In this document: positions 1 through 5,859 of the stretch, piece after piece
Position numbering within the stretch: position 1 is the stretch's first letter
Layout of the letters: every line of letters begins with the position of its first letter
NCBI GenBank assembly: GCA_013811855.1
Contig: JACCUL010000167.1
Coordinates: 1 to 12,753, forward strand
From: Acidimicrobiia bacterium
GTDB taxonomy: Bacteria; Actinomycetota; Acidimicrobiia; Acidimicrobiales; Ilumatobacteraceae
DNA length: 12,753 nucleotides
Direction of reading: 5' to 3'
Notes under the pieces: generated by a model
What the model was told of the DNA's origin: nothing
What the model saw: the letters and a program-made list of their open reading frames with translations, nothing else
The model's database searches: none
Position numbers and translations under genes: made by a program

Positions 1-2
1 GA

Positions 3-380
3 GGGCTTGCCGACACCACGGTGTTCATTGCCCGTGAATCCGGGCGGCCACTCGACGCTGACGCGCTCCCGAGCGAGATCGGGGTGTCGGTGATCACGAT
101 CGGTGAGCTGCGCGCCGGCGTCCTGGCCGCTGTCGACGTCGAATCCCGCGACCGCCGCTTGGGGGCGCTCACCGAAGCGCTGGCGCTCCAACCTGTCCCC
201 GTGGATGATCGGGTGTCCGAGTCGTGGGCGAGACTCCGGTTGCTGCTGCGAGACAGCCACCAGCGCATGCCGGTGAACGATTCCTGGATCGCCGCGACGG
301 CCCTGTCACTGGGAGTGCCTTTGGTCACCCAAGACGACGACTACGTGGACCTCGCCGGCCTCGAAGTCATCCGGGTCTGA
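3..380 (+). CDS. VapC-like PIN-domain ribonuclease toxin, 5' end missing
   Basis: The reading frame is open from the left edge, so the true start lies outside the window. A GTG at 21 exists, but the in-frame residues before it (G-L-A-D-T-T-V-F-I) are the usual first strand of a PIN domain, and starting at 21 would remove the first catalytic Asp. The four acidic positions of a PIN nuclease are visible: Asp in LADTTVF, Glu in IGELRAG, Asp in VNDSWIAATAL and Asp in TQDDDYVDL. PIN toxins of this family cut RNA (tRNA or rRNA) using Mg2+ and are neutralised by a VapB-type antitoxin, which would be just upstream, outside the window. The length (125 codons seen) is nearly a complete domain. Its 3' end faces the second vapC at 580-993. 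The family is secure; the RNA target is unknown. Confidence 0.85.
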   Translation, partial: GLADTTVFIARESGRPLDADALPSEIGVSVITIGELRAGVLAAVDVESRDRRLGALTEALALQPVPVDDRVSESWARLRLLLRDSHQRMPVNDSWIAATALSLGVPLVTQDDDYVDLAGLEVIRV

Positions 381-486
381 TCGTTCGAGGGTCGATGGGC
401 AAGCCCGCCGTCGCTGCTCTTCGTCACGGCATCTACTGTCGAGCGACATCCCGGGCCTCCGCCGAGGTTGGACCACCATCCCATTC

Positions 487-561
487 GCCGCGTCGGCGGC
501 GCCGCGTGCCGTCTCCTCCGAGTCGAGCAGCCGAGCAGCCGGATGCCCCAGTCGTGGATGA
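487..561 (-). pseudogene. Relic of a second methyltransferase/ABM gene pair
   Basis: This lies in the 199-bp gap between the two vapC genes, which holds no intact gene. On the minus strand, 545-561 matches 17 of 17 bases with the methyltransferase gene at 2003-2019, encoding the same I-H-D-W-G motif. Bases 491-530 match about 32 of 40 with the ABM-like gene at 1486-1525, and translate as LDSEETARGAADAA against FDSEETARGVAANAS. In the intact genes the two motifs are about 480 bp apart; here they are 14 bp apart and in different frames. I read this as a deletion product of an OMT-ABM pair. After the DSEETARG motif the similarity fades (a possible weak continuation to about 440). No start or function is expected. 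The match is short, so homology by family motif alone cannot be fully excluded. Confidence 0.6.
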
Positions 562-579
562 GCAACCGCGCGGTGTGAG

Positions 580-993
580 CTACACGATCACGACGTCGAC
601 GAGGTCGTTGATGGCTCGGAGGTCGTCGCCGTTGCGGGTGTAAAGCGGTAGCTCGGCGGCGAGTGCGGTCGCCGCGATGAGCAGATCGATGGCTCGGGCG
701 CCCCGTGCCTTTCGTCCTGCGGCGAACACCGACGCGAATATGCGACCGTACGCGCGCGCTGCGTTCGCATCGAAGGGCAGAGGGTCGAAGGTCGCTTCGG
801 CCCGCTGGAGACGGTCCTGGCGTCGTCCGCGTTCGTCAGGATCATCTGCCGCGTGCGGCCCGGCCGCGAGTTCTGCGATGGTGAGGGCACTGACGGCGAC
901 CGAGATCGGCAGCTGGAGTGGGTCGAGCTCATCGAGGTCGATGATCACTGAGGTGTCGAGCACCCCACGCTCGTGACGGCGTACTTCAGGCAC
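580..993 (-). CDS. vapC: VapC-type PIN-domain toxin of a VapBC module
   Basis: A 137-residue PIN-domain ribonuclease. The catalytic acids are Asp13 (VLDTSVIID), Glu41 (TIAELAAG), Asp103 (RAIDLLIAATA) and Asp123/124 (TRNGDDL), the standard four-acid layout coordinating Mg2+. It is expected to cleave a structured RNA when freed from its antitoxin. The GTG start at 993 overlaps the end of the antitoxin gene by 8 nt, which suggests translational coupling. No Shine-Dalgarno sequence is seen. A second GTG at 963 begins right at VLDTSV and is a possible shorter start. The gene is convergent with the other vapC at the left edge, but their sequences differ clearly, so this is not a recent duplication. 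Family assignment is firm; the target RNA is not predictable from sequence. Confidence 0.93.
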   Translation of the reverse strand: MPEVRRHERGVLDTSVIIDLDELDPLQLPISVAVSALTIAELAAGPHAADDPDERGRRQDRLQRAEATFDPLPFDANAARAYGRIFASVFAAGRKARGARAIDLLIAATALAAELPLYTRNGDDLRAINDLVDVVIV

Positions 994-1240
994 GCGGCGT
1001 CGGATCTTGGCTCGCCGCCGAGTCGAGATCTTCCCGGAAGCGTTCGTAGTCGACCCTTGGCGCGGTCCGGAACATCGCTACCGCGGTCTCCGCCGCGACG
1101 AACCGGTGCCGCCGCAACGGAAGCAACTCACCAACCGGGACACCGTTGCGCGTGACGACGAAGGACTCGCCCCCGTCGAGCCGACGCATGATGTCACCGC
1201 TGTCGTTGCGCAACTCCCGCTGGGTGATCACCTTGCTCAT
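986..1240 (-). CDS. vapB: VapB/Phd-YefM-family antitoxin
   Basis: An 84-residue antitoxin. The N-terminal half (VITQRELRNDSGDIMRRLDGGESFVVTRNGVPVGELLP) is the Phd/YefM fold, which forms a dimer that binds operator DNA. The C-terminal half (about residues 50-84, rich in Arg, Asp and Glu) should be the toxin-binding tail that covers the PIN active site. The ATG at 1240 is the first codon after a TACACT -10 box and a 21-bp perfect palindrome (1248-1268), so the messenger probably starts at or next to the ATG. The stop codon overlaps the vapC start by 8 nt. In this family antitoxin and toxin together repress their own promoter, and the palindrome fits that role. Phd-type antitoxins paired with PIN toxins are common in actinobacteria. 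Confidence 0.92.
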   Translation of the reverse strand: MSKVITQRELRNDSGDIMRRLDGGESFVVTRNGVPVGELLPLRRHRFVAAETAVAMFRTAPRVDYERFREDLDSAASQDPTPRA

Positions 1241-1246
1241 CGCACG

Positions 1247-1268
1247 AGTGTAGCACGCCGTGCTACAC
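1247..1268 (-). promoter_or_regulatory. vapBC promoter with palindromic operator
   Basis: Bases 1248-1257 (GTGTAGCACG) and 1259-1268 (CGTGCTACAC) are perfect inverted repeats around one central base. On the minus strand the downstream arm contains TGC-TACACT, an extended -10 element at 1247-1255, ending 6 nt before the vapB ATG. No convincing -35 box is present. Transcription is expected to begin at about the A of the ATG, giving a leaderless message. A VapBC complex bound to the palindrome would cover the -10 box directly. Confidence 0.75.
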
Positions 1269-1279
1269 GAGGCCCTGCG

Positions 1280-1390
1280 CTTCGTTACCGCGTGTGCTGG
1301 TCGAACAGCATCGCCAGAAGGAGCGCGAGGGTTCGTGTTGACGAGGTGATTGGCCTTCTGGATCGCCGGTGACGGTGAGAGTGCCCTTCG
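1280..1390 (-). pseudogene. HhH-GPD glycosylase N-terminal fragment, copy 1 (decayed)
   Basis: A broken copy of the first ~35 codons of an HhH-GPD-type base-excision repair protein. On the minus strand it reads KGTLTVTGDPEG, then after a 1-nt loss relative to copy 2 continues in another frame as LALLLAMLFDQHTR and stop (TAA at 1285-1287). It aligns with 5683-5794: about 42 of 50 bases identical in 1281-1330 and 25 of 30 in 1361-1390, with a weaker middle. The ATG of copy 2 is replaced by TCG here, so it has no start. Similarity to copy 2 ends at 1280, just before the vapBC operator. It starts about 18 nt behind the ABM-like gene. It has no expected product. Confidence 0.7.
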
Positions 1391-1408
1391 AGTCGATGAC
1401 CGCCGGGA

Positions 1409-1678
1409 TCAGGGGGCCTCGCGCAGGACCTCGTAGACGTCGGCCGAGCGCAGCGTGACCGACGCATCGGGCGGCATGGACGCGTTCGCGGCGACACCGC
1501 GCGCGGTCTCCTCCGAGTCGAACAGCTGGATGCTCAGGCCGCTGGCGCCGTCGGTCAGCCAGATGCCACGTACGAAGCCGGGCGTTTCCTTCGACATGTT
1601 CACGACGAAGTCGAGCTCGGCGTCGGCGTCGCCTTCCCAGTCCTTCTTCATCTCGACGTCGTAGATCACTGCGTGCAT
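1409..1678 (-). CDS. Small ABM-like (dimeric alpha-beta barrel) protein
   Basis: An 89-residue protein of unproved function. Sequence pattern and size resemble the dimeric alpha-beta barrel group (ABM/YgiN-like monooxygenases and relatives): an N-terminal strand MHAVIYDVEMK, a helix EGDADAELDFVVNMSK, a strand GFVRGIWLTD, a strand-helix segment LSIQLFDSEETARGVAANA and a last strand VTLRSADVYEVL. There is no signal peptide or membrane segment. The ATG at 1678 is chosen because an AGAGGAG ribosome-binding site ends 8 nt before it; the in-frame GTG at 1687 overlaps that site. It lies 60 nt downstream of the methyltransferase and is probably co-transcribed with it. Such proteins often sit beside tailoring enzymes of secondary metabolism, so an oxidative or ligand-binding role is possible but unproved. 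A partial second copy of this gene is at 487-530. Confidence 0.75.
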   Translation of the reverse strand: MHAVIYDVEMKKDWEGDADAELDFVVNMSKETPGFVRGIWLTDGASGLSIQLFDSEETARGVAANASMPPDASVTLRSADVYEVLREAP

Positions 1679-1686
1679 GACGACCA

Positions 1687-1693
1687 CTCCTCT
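1687..1693 (-). promoter_or_regulatory. Shine-Dalgarno site deciding the ABM-gene start
   Basis: The minus strand reads AGAGGAG here, 8 nt before the ATG at 1678. It is one of the few clear ribosome-binding sites in the window, as expected for an internal operon gene, and it overlaps the upstream GTG at 1687, arguing against that start. Confidence 0.7.
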
Positions 1694-1720
1694 GGTTGGT
1701 TGTTGTCTGGTTGGTTGGTT
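1694..1720. repeat. Short GGTT tandem repeat
   Basis: The plus strand carries GGTT units at 1694-1701 (two) and 1709-1720 (three), separated by GTTGTCT. It fills the spacer between the methyltransferase stop and the ABM-gene ribosome-binding site. On the non-transcribed strand (plus) this could fold as a two-tetrad G-quadruplex; in the messenger it is an unstructured CAAC-rich stretch. Confidence 0.6.
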
Positions 1721-1738
1721 GCTCGGGTCGGTCGCCGG

Positions 1739-2740
1739 CTAGATGGCGACGGCCTCGACGATCTGCATCGGACCGGCCGTCGGGATGACGGTCGTGAGCC
1801 GGAACCCGGCCTCGTGGAAGAGCGCGCGGAGCTGCGCCGCGCTGCGCTCGCGCCCGCCGGTGATGGTGAGCATGATCACGTCGAGGGTCTGCACCCGCGC
1901 GTCCGGGTCGCTGTCGGGAACGATGCCCTCGATGATCAGCACCACCGCGCCCGGTGACGCCGCCTGGCGGATGGCGCGAAGGATGGCGAGCGCGTCCGCA
2001 TCGCCCCAGTCGTGGATGACCTCCATCAGGACGTAGGCGTCGGCGCTGGGAAGCGGGTCGACGAAGAAGTCGCCGGCGTGATGCGCCAGCCGCCCGCTCG
2101 CAGGCGGCAGGGCCTGGATCACTCCCGGGAGCTCGAACAGCACGCCGCGGGCGGCCGGAGCAGCCTCGAGCGCGGCGCGGAGGAGCTGGCCCCGGCCGCC
2201 ACCGATGTCGGCGATCCTTGGGAACGGCCGGAAGTCGTACGCGTCGACGACGGCCGCGACGTCGCCGCGGGACTTGGCGACCATCGCGTCGTCGAAGATC
2301 CGTGCTTCGTCGGGATGCGCACCGAGGTACGACCACAAGCCCCGCGGATCGATCGCTCCCAGCGCGGGCGCGCCCGTACGGACCGTGTGGTCGAGCGCAC
2401 CGAAGCTGTTCCAGATCACGGGCAAGCCCATCATGCGAGCGAACGCCCGCATCGACCGTGGGTGGTCCGTGCGCAGGAGCCGGGACGACTCGGTGTGGGC
2501 GTAGCCACCGTCGTCTCGTCTGAAGATCCCGTTCGCGCCGAGCAGGTCCAGCAGCCGCTCGAGCGCCTCAGGCCGTGCACCGATGTGTCTGGCGAGGTCG
2601 TGGGCGGCGACGGGCTCGTCGCCGATCAGGTCGGCGACGCCCAGCTCCGCCACAACGTGGAGGGCGCGAGCCGACACCGCCCCGTTGGTGACCTCCCACA
2701 CGACCTCGTCGGGAAGCTGCGTTGTCGCCGTGGTGCTCAT
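1739..2740 (-). CDS. SAM-dependent O-methyltransferase (family 2, plant-COMT-like)
   Basis: A 333-residue cytoplasmic enzyme that should transfer a methyl group from S-adenosylmethionine to a hydroxyl (sometimes N or C) of a small, often aromatic or polyketide, substrate. Residues 10-90 form the winged-helix dimerisation domain (VTNGAVSARALHVVAELGVADLI). The SAM site is DIGGGRG at 178-184, with GDFF at 223-226. VIHDWGD at 241-247 holds the likely general base His243, and the C-terminal pattern LFHEAGF..TTVIP..GPMQIVEA is typical. Length is normal. The ATG at 2740 follows a TACGGT -10 box by 7 nt, so it may have its own leaderless promoter, though it is only 44 nt behind the LuxR-type gene and could also be read through from it. 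Substrate is unknown; neighbours suggest a regulated tailoring step. Confidence 0.9.
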   Translation of the reverse strand: MSTTATTQLPDEVVWEVTNGAVSARALHVVAELGVADLIGDEPVAAHDLARHIGARPEALERLLDLLGANGIFRRDDGGYAHTESSRLLRTDHPRSMRAFARMMGLPVIWNSFGALDHTVRTGAPALGAIDPRGLWSYLGAHPDEARIFDDAMVAKSRGDVAAVVDAYDFRPFPRIADIGGGRGQLLRAALEAAPAARGVLFELPGVIQALPPASGRLAHHAGDFFVDPLPSADAYVLMEVIHDWGDADALAILRAIRQAASPGAVVLIIEGIVPDSDPDARVQTLDVIMLTITGGRERSAAQLRALFHEAGFRLTTVIPTAGPMQIVEAVAI

Positions 2741-2747
2741 GCCGGGG

Positions 2748-2753
2748 ACCGTA
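2748..2753 (-). promoter_or_regulatory. Putative -10 box of the methyltransferase gene
   Basis: TACGGT on the minus strand, ending 7 nt before the ATG at 2740. There is no Shine-Dalgarno sequence in between, consistent with a leaderless transcript. No good -35 box is seen. Confidence 0.45.
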
Positions 2754-2784
2754 GGAAACGGACAGCTCGACCGAATCCGCGGAA

Positions 2785-5367
2785 CTACTCAGATTCGGTG
2801 CTCATCTTCGTTGCCCACACCGCGATCTGGCTGCGGTTGCCGAGGCCGAGCTTCGTGAGGATGTGTTGCACGTGGTTCTCGGCGGTGCGCTCGGAGAGGA
2901 ACAGCCGGGCCGCGATCTCGCGGTTGGTCAGGCCTTCGGCGACCAGGCCGGCGACCTCACGCTCGCGGCGCGTGAGCGGGCTGCGCCGTGCTTCGTCGAG
3001 CCGGCGCACGAGCTCGTCGATGCGCTGCTCGAACGGCCTCATACCGAGTGCCTGGGCCGCACTGCCGGCGGTCTCGAGCACCGCGCGCGCGCGTTGGTGA
3101 TCGCCGGGCTCCTCGCGGGCCACGAGTGCCACCGCCAGCTCGACCTGCGCCTCGACCTTGAAGCCGGCCGCGCCGCTGGCCGCGCCGGCGGCAATGGCCT
3201 GCTTGAGGTCCATGACGGCGTCGTCGAACCGGCCGAGGTGTCGAGCCGCGACCCCCAGCCACAGCTCGACGGGTCCGAAGTACACCACCTGGTTGGTGCC
3301 GCTGACAACGTGGTGACCGCGGTGGGGTACGAGCCGCTCCCGGGCGGCCGCGACGTCGTCATCCTCGCCGAGCGCGGACGCGACGACGATGGCGTACGTA
3401 TGGCAGAGCAGCACGACATGCGGCGGCGGCTGCCAGCGGGCGACGGGGCCCAGCGGTCGGTACAACGCAGCAGCTGTGTCGAGGTCGCCGAAGGTGAGCG
3501 CGGTGTGCGCCCACGCGATCTGCGCGATGAGACCAATCGACCCGGGCAGGCCTTCGGGCGCGGCGTCCATGCGGTGGGCCTGCACGGACGCCTCGTCCTG
3601 GCCCACGTGATGGCCGATCATCCCCAGGAGACCGGACCGCACGACGAAGCCGAAGTGGTGCCCCGTCGGCGCCAATACGTCGAAGGCTTCCGCCTCGATG
3701 CGGCGGGCGTCGGCGAAGCGGCCGTGCGCCTGTGCGAGCACGGCGCGGCAGCGCAGCACCTCGAAGCGCGTCAGCGGACCACGCACCTGTTGCGCACTCG
3801 CGGCCAACGCGTCGATCTCGCGCCCCACGGTCGCGAAGTCGCCGCGCTCGAACGCCCCGTCGATCAGCCACGCGTGCGCGGCCAGCTCCACTCGCGGATC
3901 GTGCCGCGCGCGGCCGAGAGCAAGCATCTCCTCTGCCAGCGCGAAACGCTCGTCGAGGCCATCGGGGCCTGCGTTCACGAGCCGACCGGCGCGCAGCGCG
4001 TCGGCCAGCGCGAGAGGGTCACCTGTCTCGCGAGCCATCGCCAATGCGTCCCGGCTGATACCGGCGAGATCGGTGAGGTCGGCGCGGAAGGTGTACGTCT
4101 CGACGTAGTGCGCGATCACGCGGGCCCGCACACCGCTTGCTTCGGTGTCGAGGGCCTCGAGCGCCGCCTCGCACACGCGCCGCGTCGCCAGCTCGAACCC
4201 CGGCTGCCCCGTCGTGTCCATCACCAGCGCGGTCTCGGCCAGCAGCTCGGCGCGGTCGAGGGTGCGGGCAAGGTCGGCGGCGTCGAGGCAGGCAGCCATG
4301 TGCGCAGCCATCTCGCCGGCCATCAACAACGCGTGGCCGGTGGCGATGAGCAGGCGGCAGCGTTCATGATCGGGCAGCGCCGCCCCACCGACGTCCAGAG
4401 CCTGACGGAAGAGTCGTGCGCCCTCCTCGTACGCGAGCTGGCGCATCGCTTCTTCGGCGGCGCGCACGAGCCACGCGGCCGCGATGACCTCGTCGCCCGA
4501 CACCGCGGCAGCGACCCAGTGGCGAGCGATGTCGAAAAGGTGTGGGCCGAGCTGGTGCGTGGAGTGCTGCTCGATCGCCTCGGCGGCGCGGCGATGCAGG
4601 CCGACCCTGTCGGCGGTCGTCAGCCCCGCCTCGACCGCGTCGCGTACGAGCGCATGCACGAATCGATGCTCGTGAGGTGTGGTGACCGGCTCGATGAGCG
4701 CGGCGTGTTCTGCCTCATCGACCTGTGTGAGGGCGTCCTCGACGGGGATGCCGGCGACGGTGGCAACGACCGGCACCCTGAACTCGCGCCCGACGATCGC
4801 TGCTGCCCGGACGAAGGCTACGGCACCCGGCGACAGCGTCTGGAGCCGGTCGGCGATCGCGTTGCGCAGGTTCGGCGTGACGAGTGTCGCGTCCCGCAGT
4901 TGTCCACTACCGATGGCCCGCCCGACCTCGCTGACGAAGAACGGGTTGCCGCCGGTGAGCGCCTCGACATCGGCCGCGTCGGCATCCCCGACATCACGTC
5001 CGATCAACGACGAGAGCTGCGCACGGACCCCCGCGGGCGGGAGGCCGCGGAGCTCGATGCTGACCGTGCGCGGCTCCCGCAACAGCCGTGCCAGCAACTC
5101 ACCATGCCGTTGCTCGGTGACGCGCGCGTTGGCGATCACGAGCAGCCGTTCGTCAGTCAACGCTCGCGCCAAGTGGTGCAGGAGCAGCAGCGTGGACGGA
5201 TCAGCCCAGTGCACGTCATCGAGCACGATCGCGAGCGGCGTCTGCCGACACGTCTCGCGCAGCACTCGCGACACCGCGTCGAACTGGCGGAAGCGGTCTT
5301 CGGACGACGCGCTGGCGATCTCGGCGCCACCGTCGGCCGCGAAGACGTCCGGTGAAGGCCGGCGAGG
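2785..5367 (-). CDS. LAL-type LuxR regulator, main C-terminal part (gene frameshifted)
   Basis: The larger piece of a STAND/LAL regulator: an ATPase with a C-terminal LuxR helix-turn-helix. This frame is open from 5367 (TGA just upstream at 5368-5370). The first in-frame start codon is GTG 5274, but coding sense begins near 5349 with DVFAADGGAEIASASSED. Walker B is LAIVLDDVHWADP; a winged-helix and sensor region follows (GGNPFFVSEVGR, LSPGAVAFVRAAAIVGREF). A long alpha-helical repeat region, probably TPR-like, fills the middle. The LuxR HTH occupies the last 65 residues (2788-2982): LTRREREVAGLVAEGLTNREIAARL and SERTAENHVQHILTKLGL. The Walker A part is in another frame (see 5157-5660). A single missing base near 5349-5353 would join them into about 958 residues, normal for the family. 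It is expected to control the O-methyltransferase operon 44 nt downstream. It is either a pseudogene or a sequencing error. Confidence 0.88.
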   Translation of the reverse strand, partial: PRRPSPDVFAADGGAEIASASSEDRFRQFDAVSRVLRETCRQTPLAIVLDDVHWADPSTLLLLHHLARALTDERLLVIANARVTEQRHGELLARLLREPRTVSIELRGLPPAGVRAQLSSLIGRDVGDADAADVEALTGGNPFFVSEVGRAIGSGQLRDATLVTPNLRNAIADRLQTLSPGAVAFVRAAAIVGREFRVPVVATVAGIPVEDALTQVDEAEHAALIEPVTTPHEHRFVHALVRDAVEAGLTTADRVGLHRRAAEAIEQHSTHQLGPHLFDIARHWVAAAVSGDEVIAAAWLVRAAEEAMRQLAYEEGARLFRQALDVGGAALPDHERCRLLIATGHALLMAGEMAAHMAACLDAADLARTLDRAELLAETALVMDTTGQPGFELATRRVCEAALEALDTEASGVRARVIAHYVETYTFRADLTDLAGISRDALAMARETGDPLALADALRAGRLVNAGPDGLDERFALAEEMLALGRARHDPRVELAAHAWLIDGAFERGDFATVGREIDALAASAQQVRGPLTRFEVLRCRAVLAQAHGRFADARRIEAEAFDVLAPTGHHFGFVVRSGLLGMIGHHVGQDEASVQAHRMDAAPEGLPGSIGLIAQIAWAHTALTFGDLDTAAALYRPLGPVARWQPPPHVVLLCHTYAIVVASALGEDDDVAAARERLVPHRGHHVVSGTNQVVYFGPVELWLGVAARHLGRFDDAVMDLKQAIAAGAASGAAGFKVEAQVELAVALVAREEPGDHQRARAVLETAGSAAQALGMRPFEQRIDELVRRLDEARRSPLTRREREVAGLVAEGLTNREIAARLFLSERTAENHVQHILTKLGLGNRSQIAVWATKMSTESE

Positions 5368-5660
5368 TCAGCATCGAGCTGGCGCCGGTGCGCGATCGCG
5401 ACGAGGTCGGTGTGCTCGGCCAGCACCCGCAGCACCTGCCACCACGGCCAACACGGAGGGGCGCTGGACGAGTCAGCCGCCAGCCCCCATACGACGAGTA
5501 CACCTTGGGCGGCGGCACGTGCCGCGAGCTCCTCGGACAGGCGAGTCTTGCCGATCCCCGGTTCACCCTGGCAGAGCACGAGCTGCGGTTGGCCATCGAG
5601 CGCGGCGCTCAGGCACGTCTCCAGCGTCGCCAGCTCCCGCTCCCGACCGATGAGCCGCAT
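5157..5660 (-). pseudogene. LAL-type LuxR regulator, N-terminal part ending in a frameshift
   Basis: The start of the same regulator gene. ATG at 5660 gives MRLIGRERELATLE, the usual opening of LAL ATPases, and Walker A is GEPGIGKT at residues 32-39. WPWWQVLRVLAEHTD is also typical. Real coding ends around 5352 (LDADLAGLH). Beyond this the frame reads Arg/Ser-rich nonsense to a stop at 5157, while the sensible sequence continues one frame over. One extra C in the CACCGG at 5349-5354 would repair it to GLH-P-DVFAADGG. Whether the loss is natural, a slippage site or an assembly error cannot be decided here. The ribosome-binding site is poor (GAGGG only 3 nt before ATG). It lies 27 nt behind the truncated glycosylase fragment copy 2. 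Confidence 0.85.
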
Positions 5661-5687
5661 CAGCCCTCGCGAACCGTCCTTCCTTCG

Positions 5688-5795
5688 TTACCGCGTTCGC
5701 TGGTCGAGCAGCATCCCCGTGAGCAGCGCGAGGGGGTCGGTGCTGAGGAGCTTCTCGGCCGCCGGATCGCCGGTGACGGCAACGGTGCCCTTCAT
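5688..5795 (-). pseudogene. HhH-GPD glycosylase N-terminal fragment, copy 2 (35 codons)
   Basis: An open 35-codon frame with a proper ATG, reading TVAVTGDPAAEKLLSTDP and LALLTGMLLDQRTR, then TAA. The start of actinobacterial HhH-GPD base-excision repair proteins is of the type LTGDP..D.LL..DPLALLIGMLLDQQ, so this is the first strand and helix of such a protein, cut off right after the conserved DQ. A TAGGCT -10 box ends 7 nt before the ATG, so a short leaderless peptide could still be made. The last 14 bases before divergence (ACGCGGTAACGAAG on the minus strand, 5682-5695) are shared almost exactly with copy 1. The gene cannot encode a working glycosylase. It may be a pure relic or the promoter and leader now driving the LuxR-type gene 27 nt downstream. 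Confidence 0.65.
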
Positions 5796-5802
5796 CGGTT
5801 GG

Positions 5803-5808
5803 AGCCTA
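5803..5808 (-). promoter_or_regulatory. Putative -10 box before the truncated HhH-GPD frame
   Basis: TAGGCT on the minus strand, 7 nt before the ATG at 5795, the same spacing as several other leaderless starts in this window. As no separate promoter is visible for the LuxR-type gene, this may be the one that transcribes it. Confidence 0.5.
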
Positions 5809-5836
5809 GAGCTGGCGCACGTGGCAGACGCATTGG

Positions 5837-5853
5837 AGAGCCCCGGGGGCTCT
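5837..5853 (-). terminator. Hairpin after the zeta-toxin gene
   Basis: AGAGCCCC (5837-5844) and GGGGCTCT (5846-5853) are perfect inverted repeats with one base between them, starting 6 nt behind the zeta-toxin stop codon. There is no T-run after it, so this is a hairpin-only terminator candidate. Confidence 0.45.
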
Positions 5854-5859
5854 GGGCGG

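Noticed and set aside
341..565. A 74-codon minus-strand frame starting MLIHDWG between the two vapC genes
   Set aside because: Only the first codons match a methyltransferase motif; the rest is an out-of-frame reading of the ABM relic, and it runs into the opposite vapC. It is treated as a pseudogene remnant.
1679..1687. GTG start at 1687 for the ABM-like gene
   Set aside because: It overlaps the AGGAG site that is ideally spaced for the ATG at 1678.
1263..2336. A 357-codon minus-strand frame across the methyltransferase, ABM and HhH fragment
   Set aside because: It is a shadow frame except for its last part, which carries the KGTLTVTGDP segment of HhH copy 1.
2863..5355. An 830-codon open frame on the plus strand
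   Set aside because: It is antisense to the LAL regulator, has no recognisable domain and is rich in Arg, Gly, Glu, Val and His, as expected for the shadow frame of a high-GC gene.
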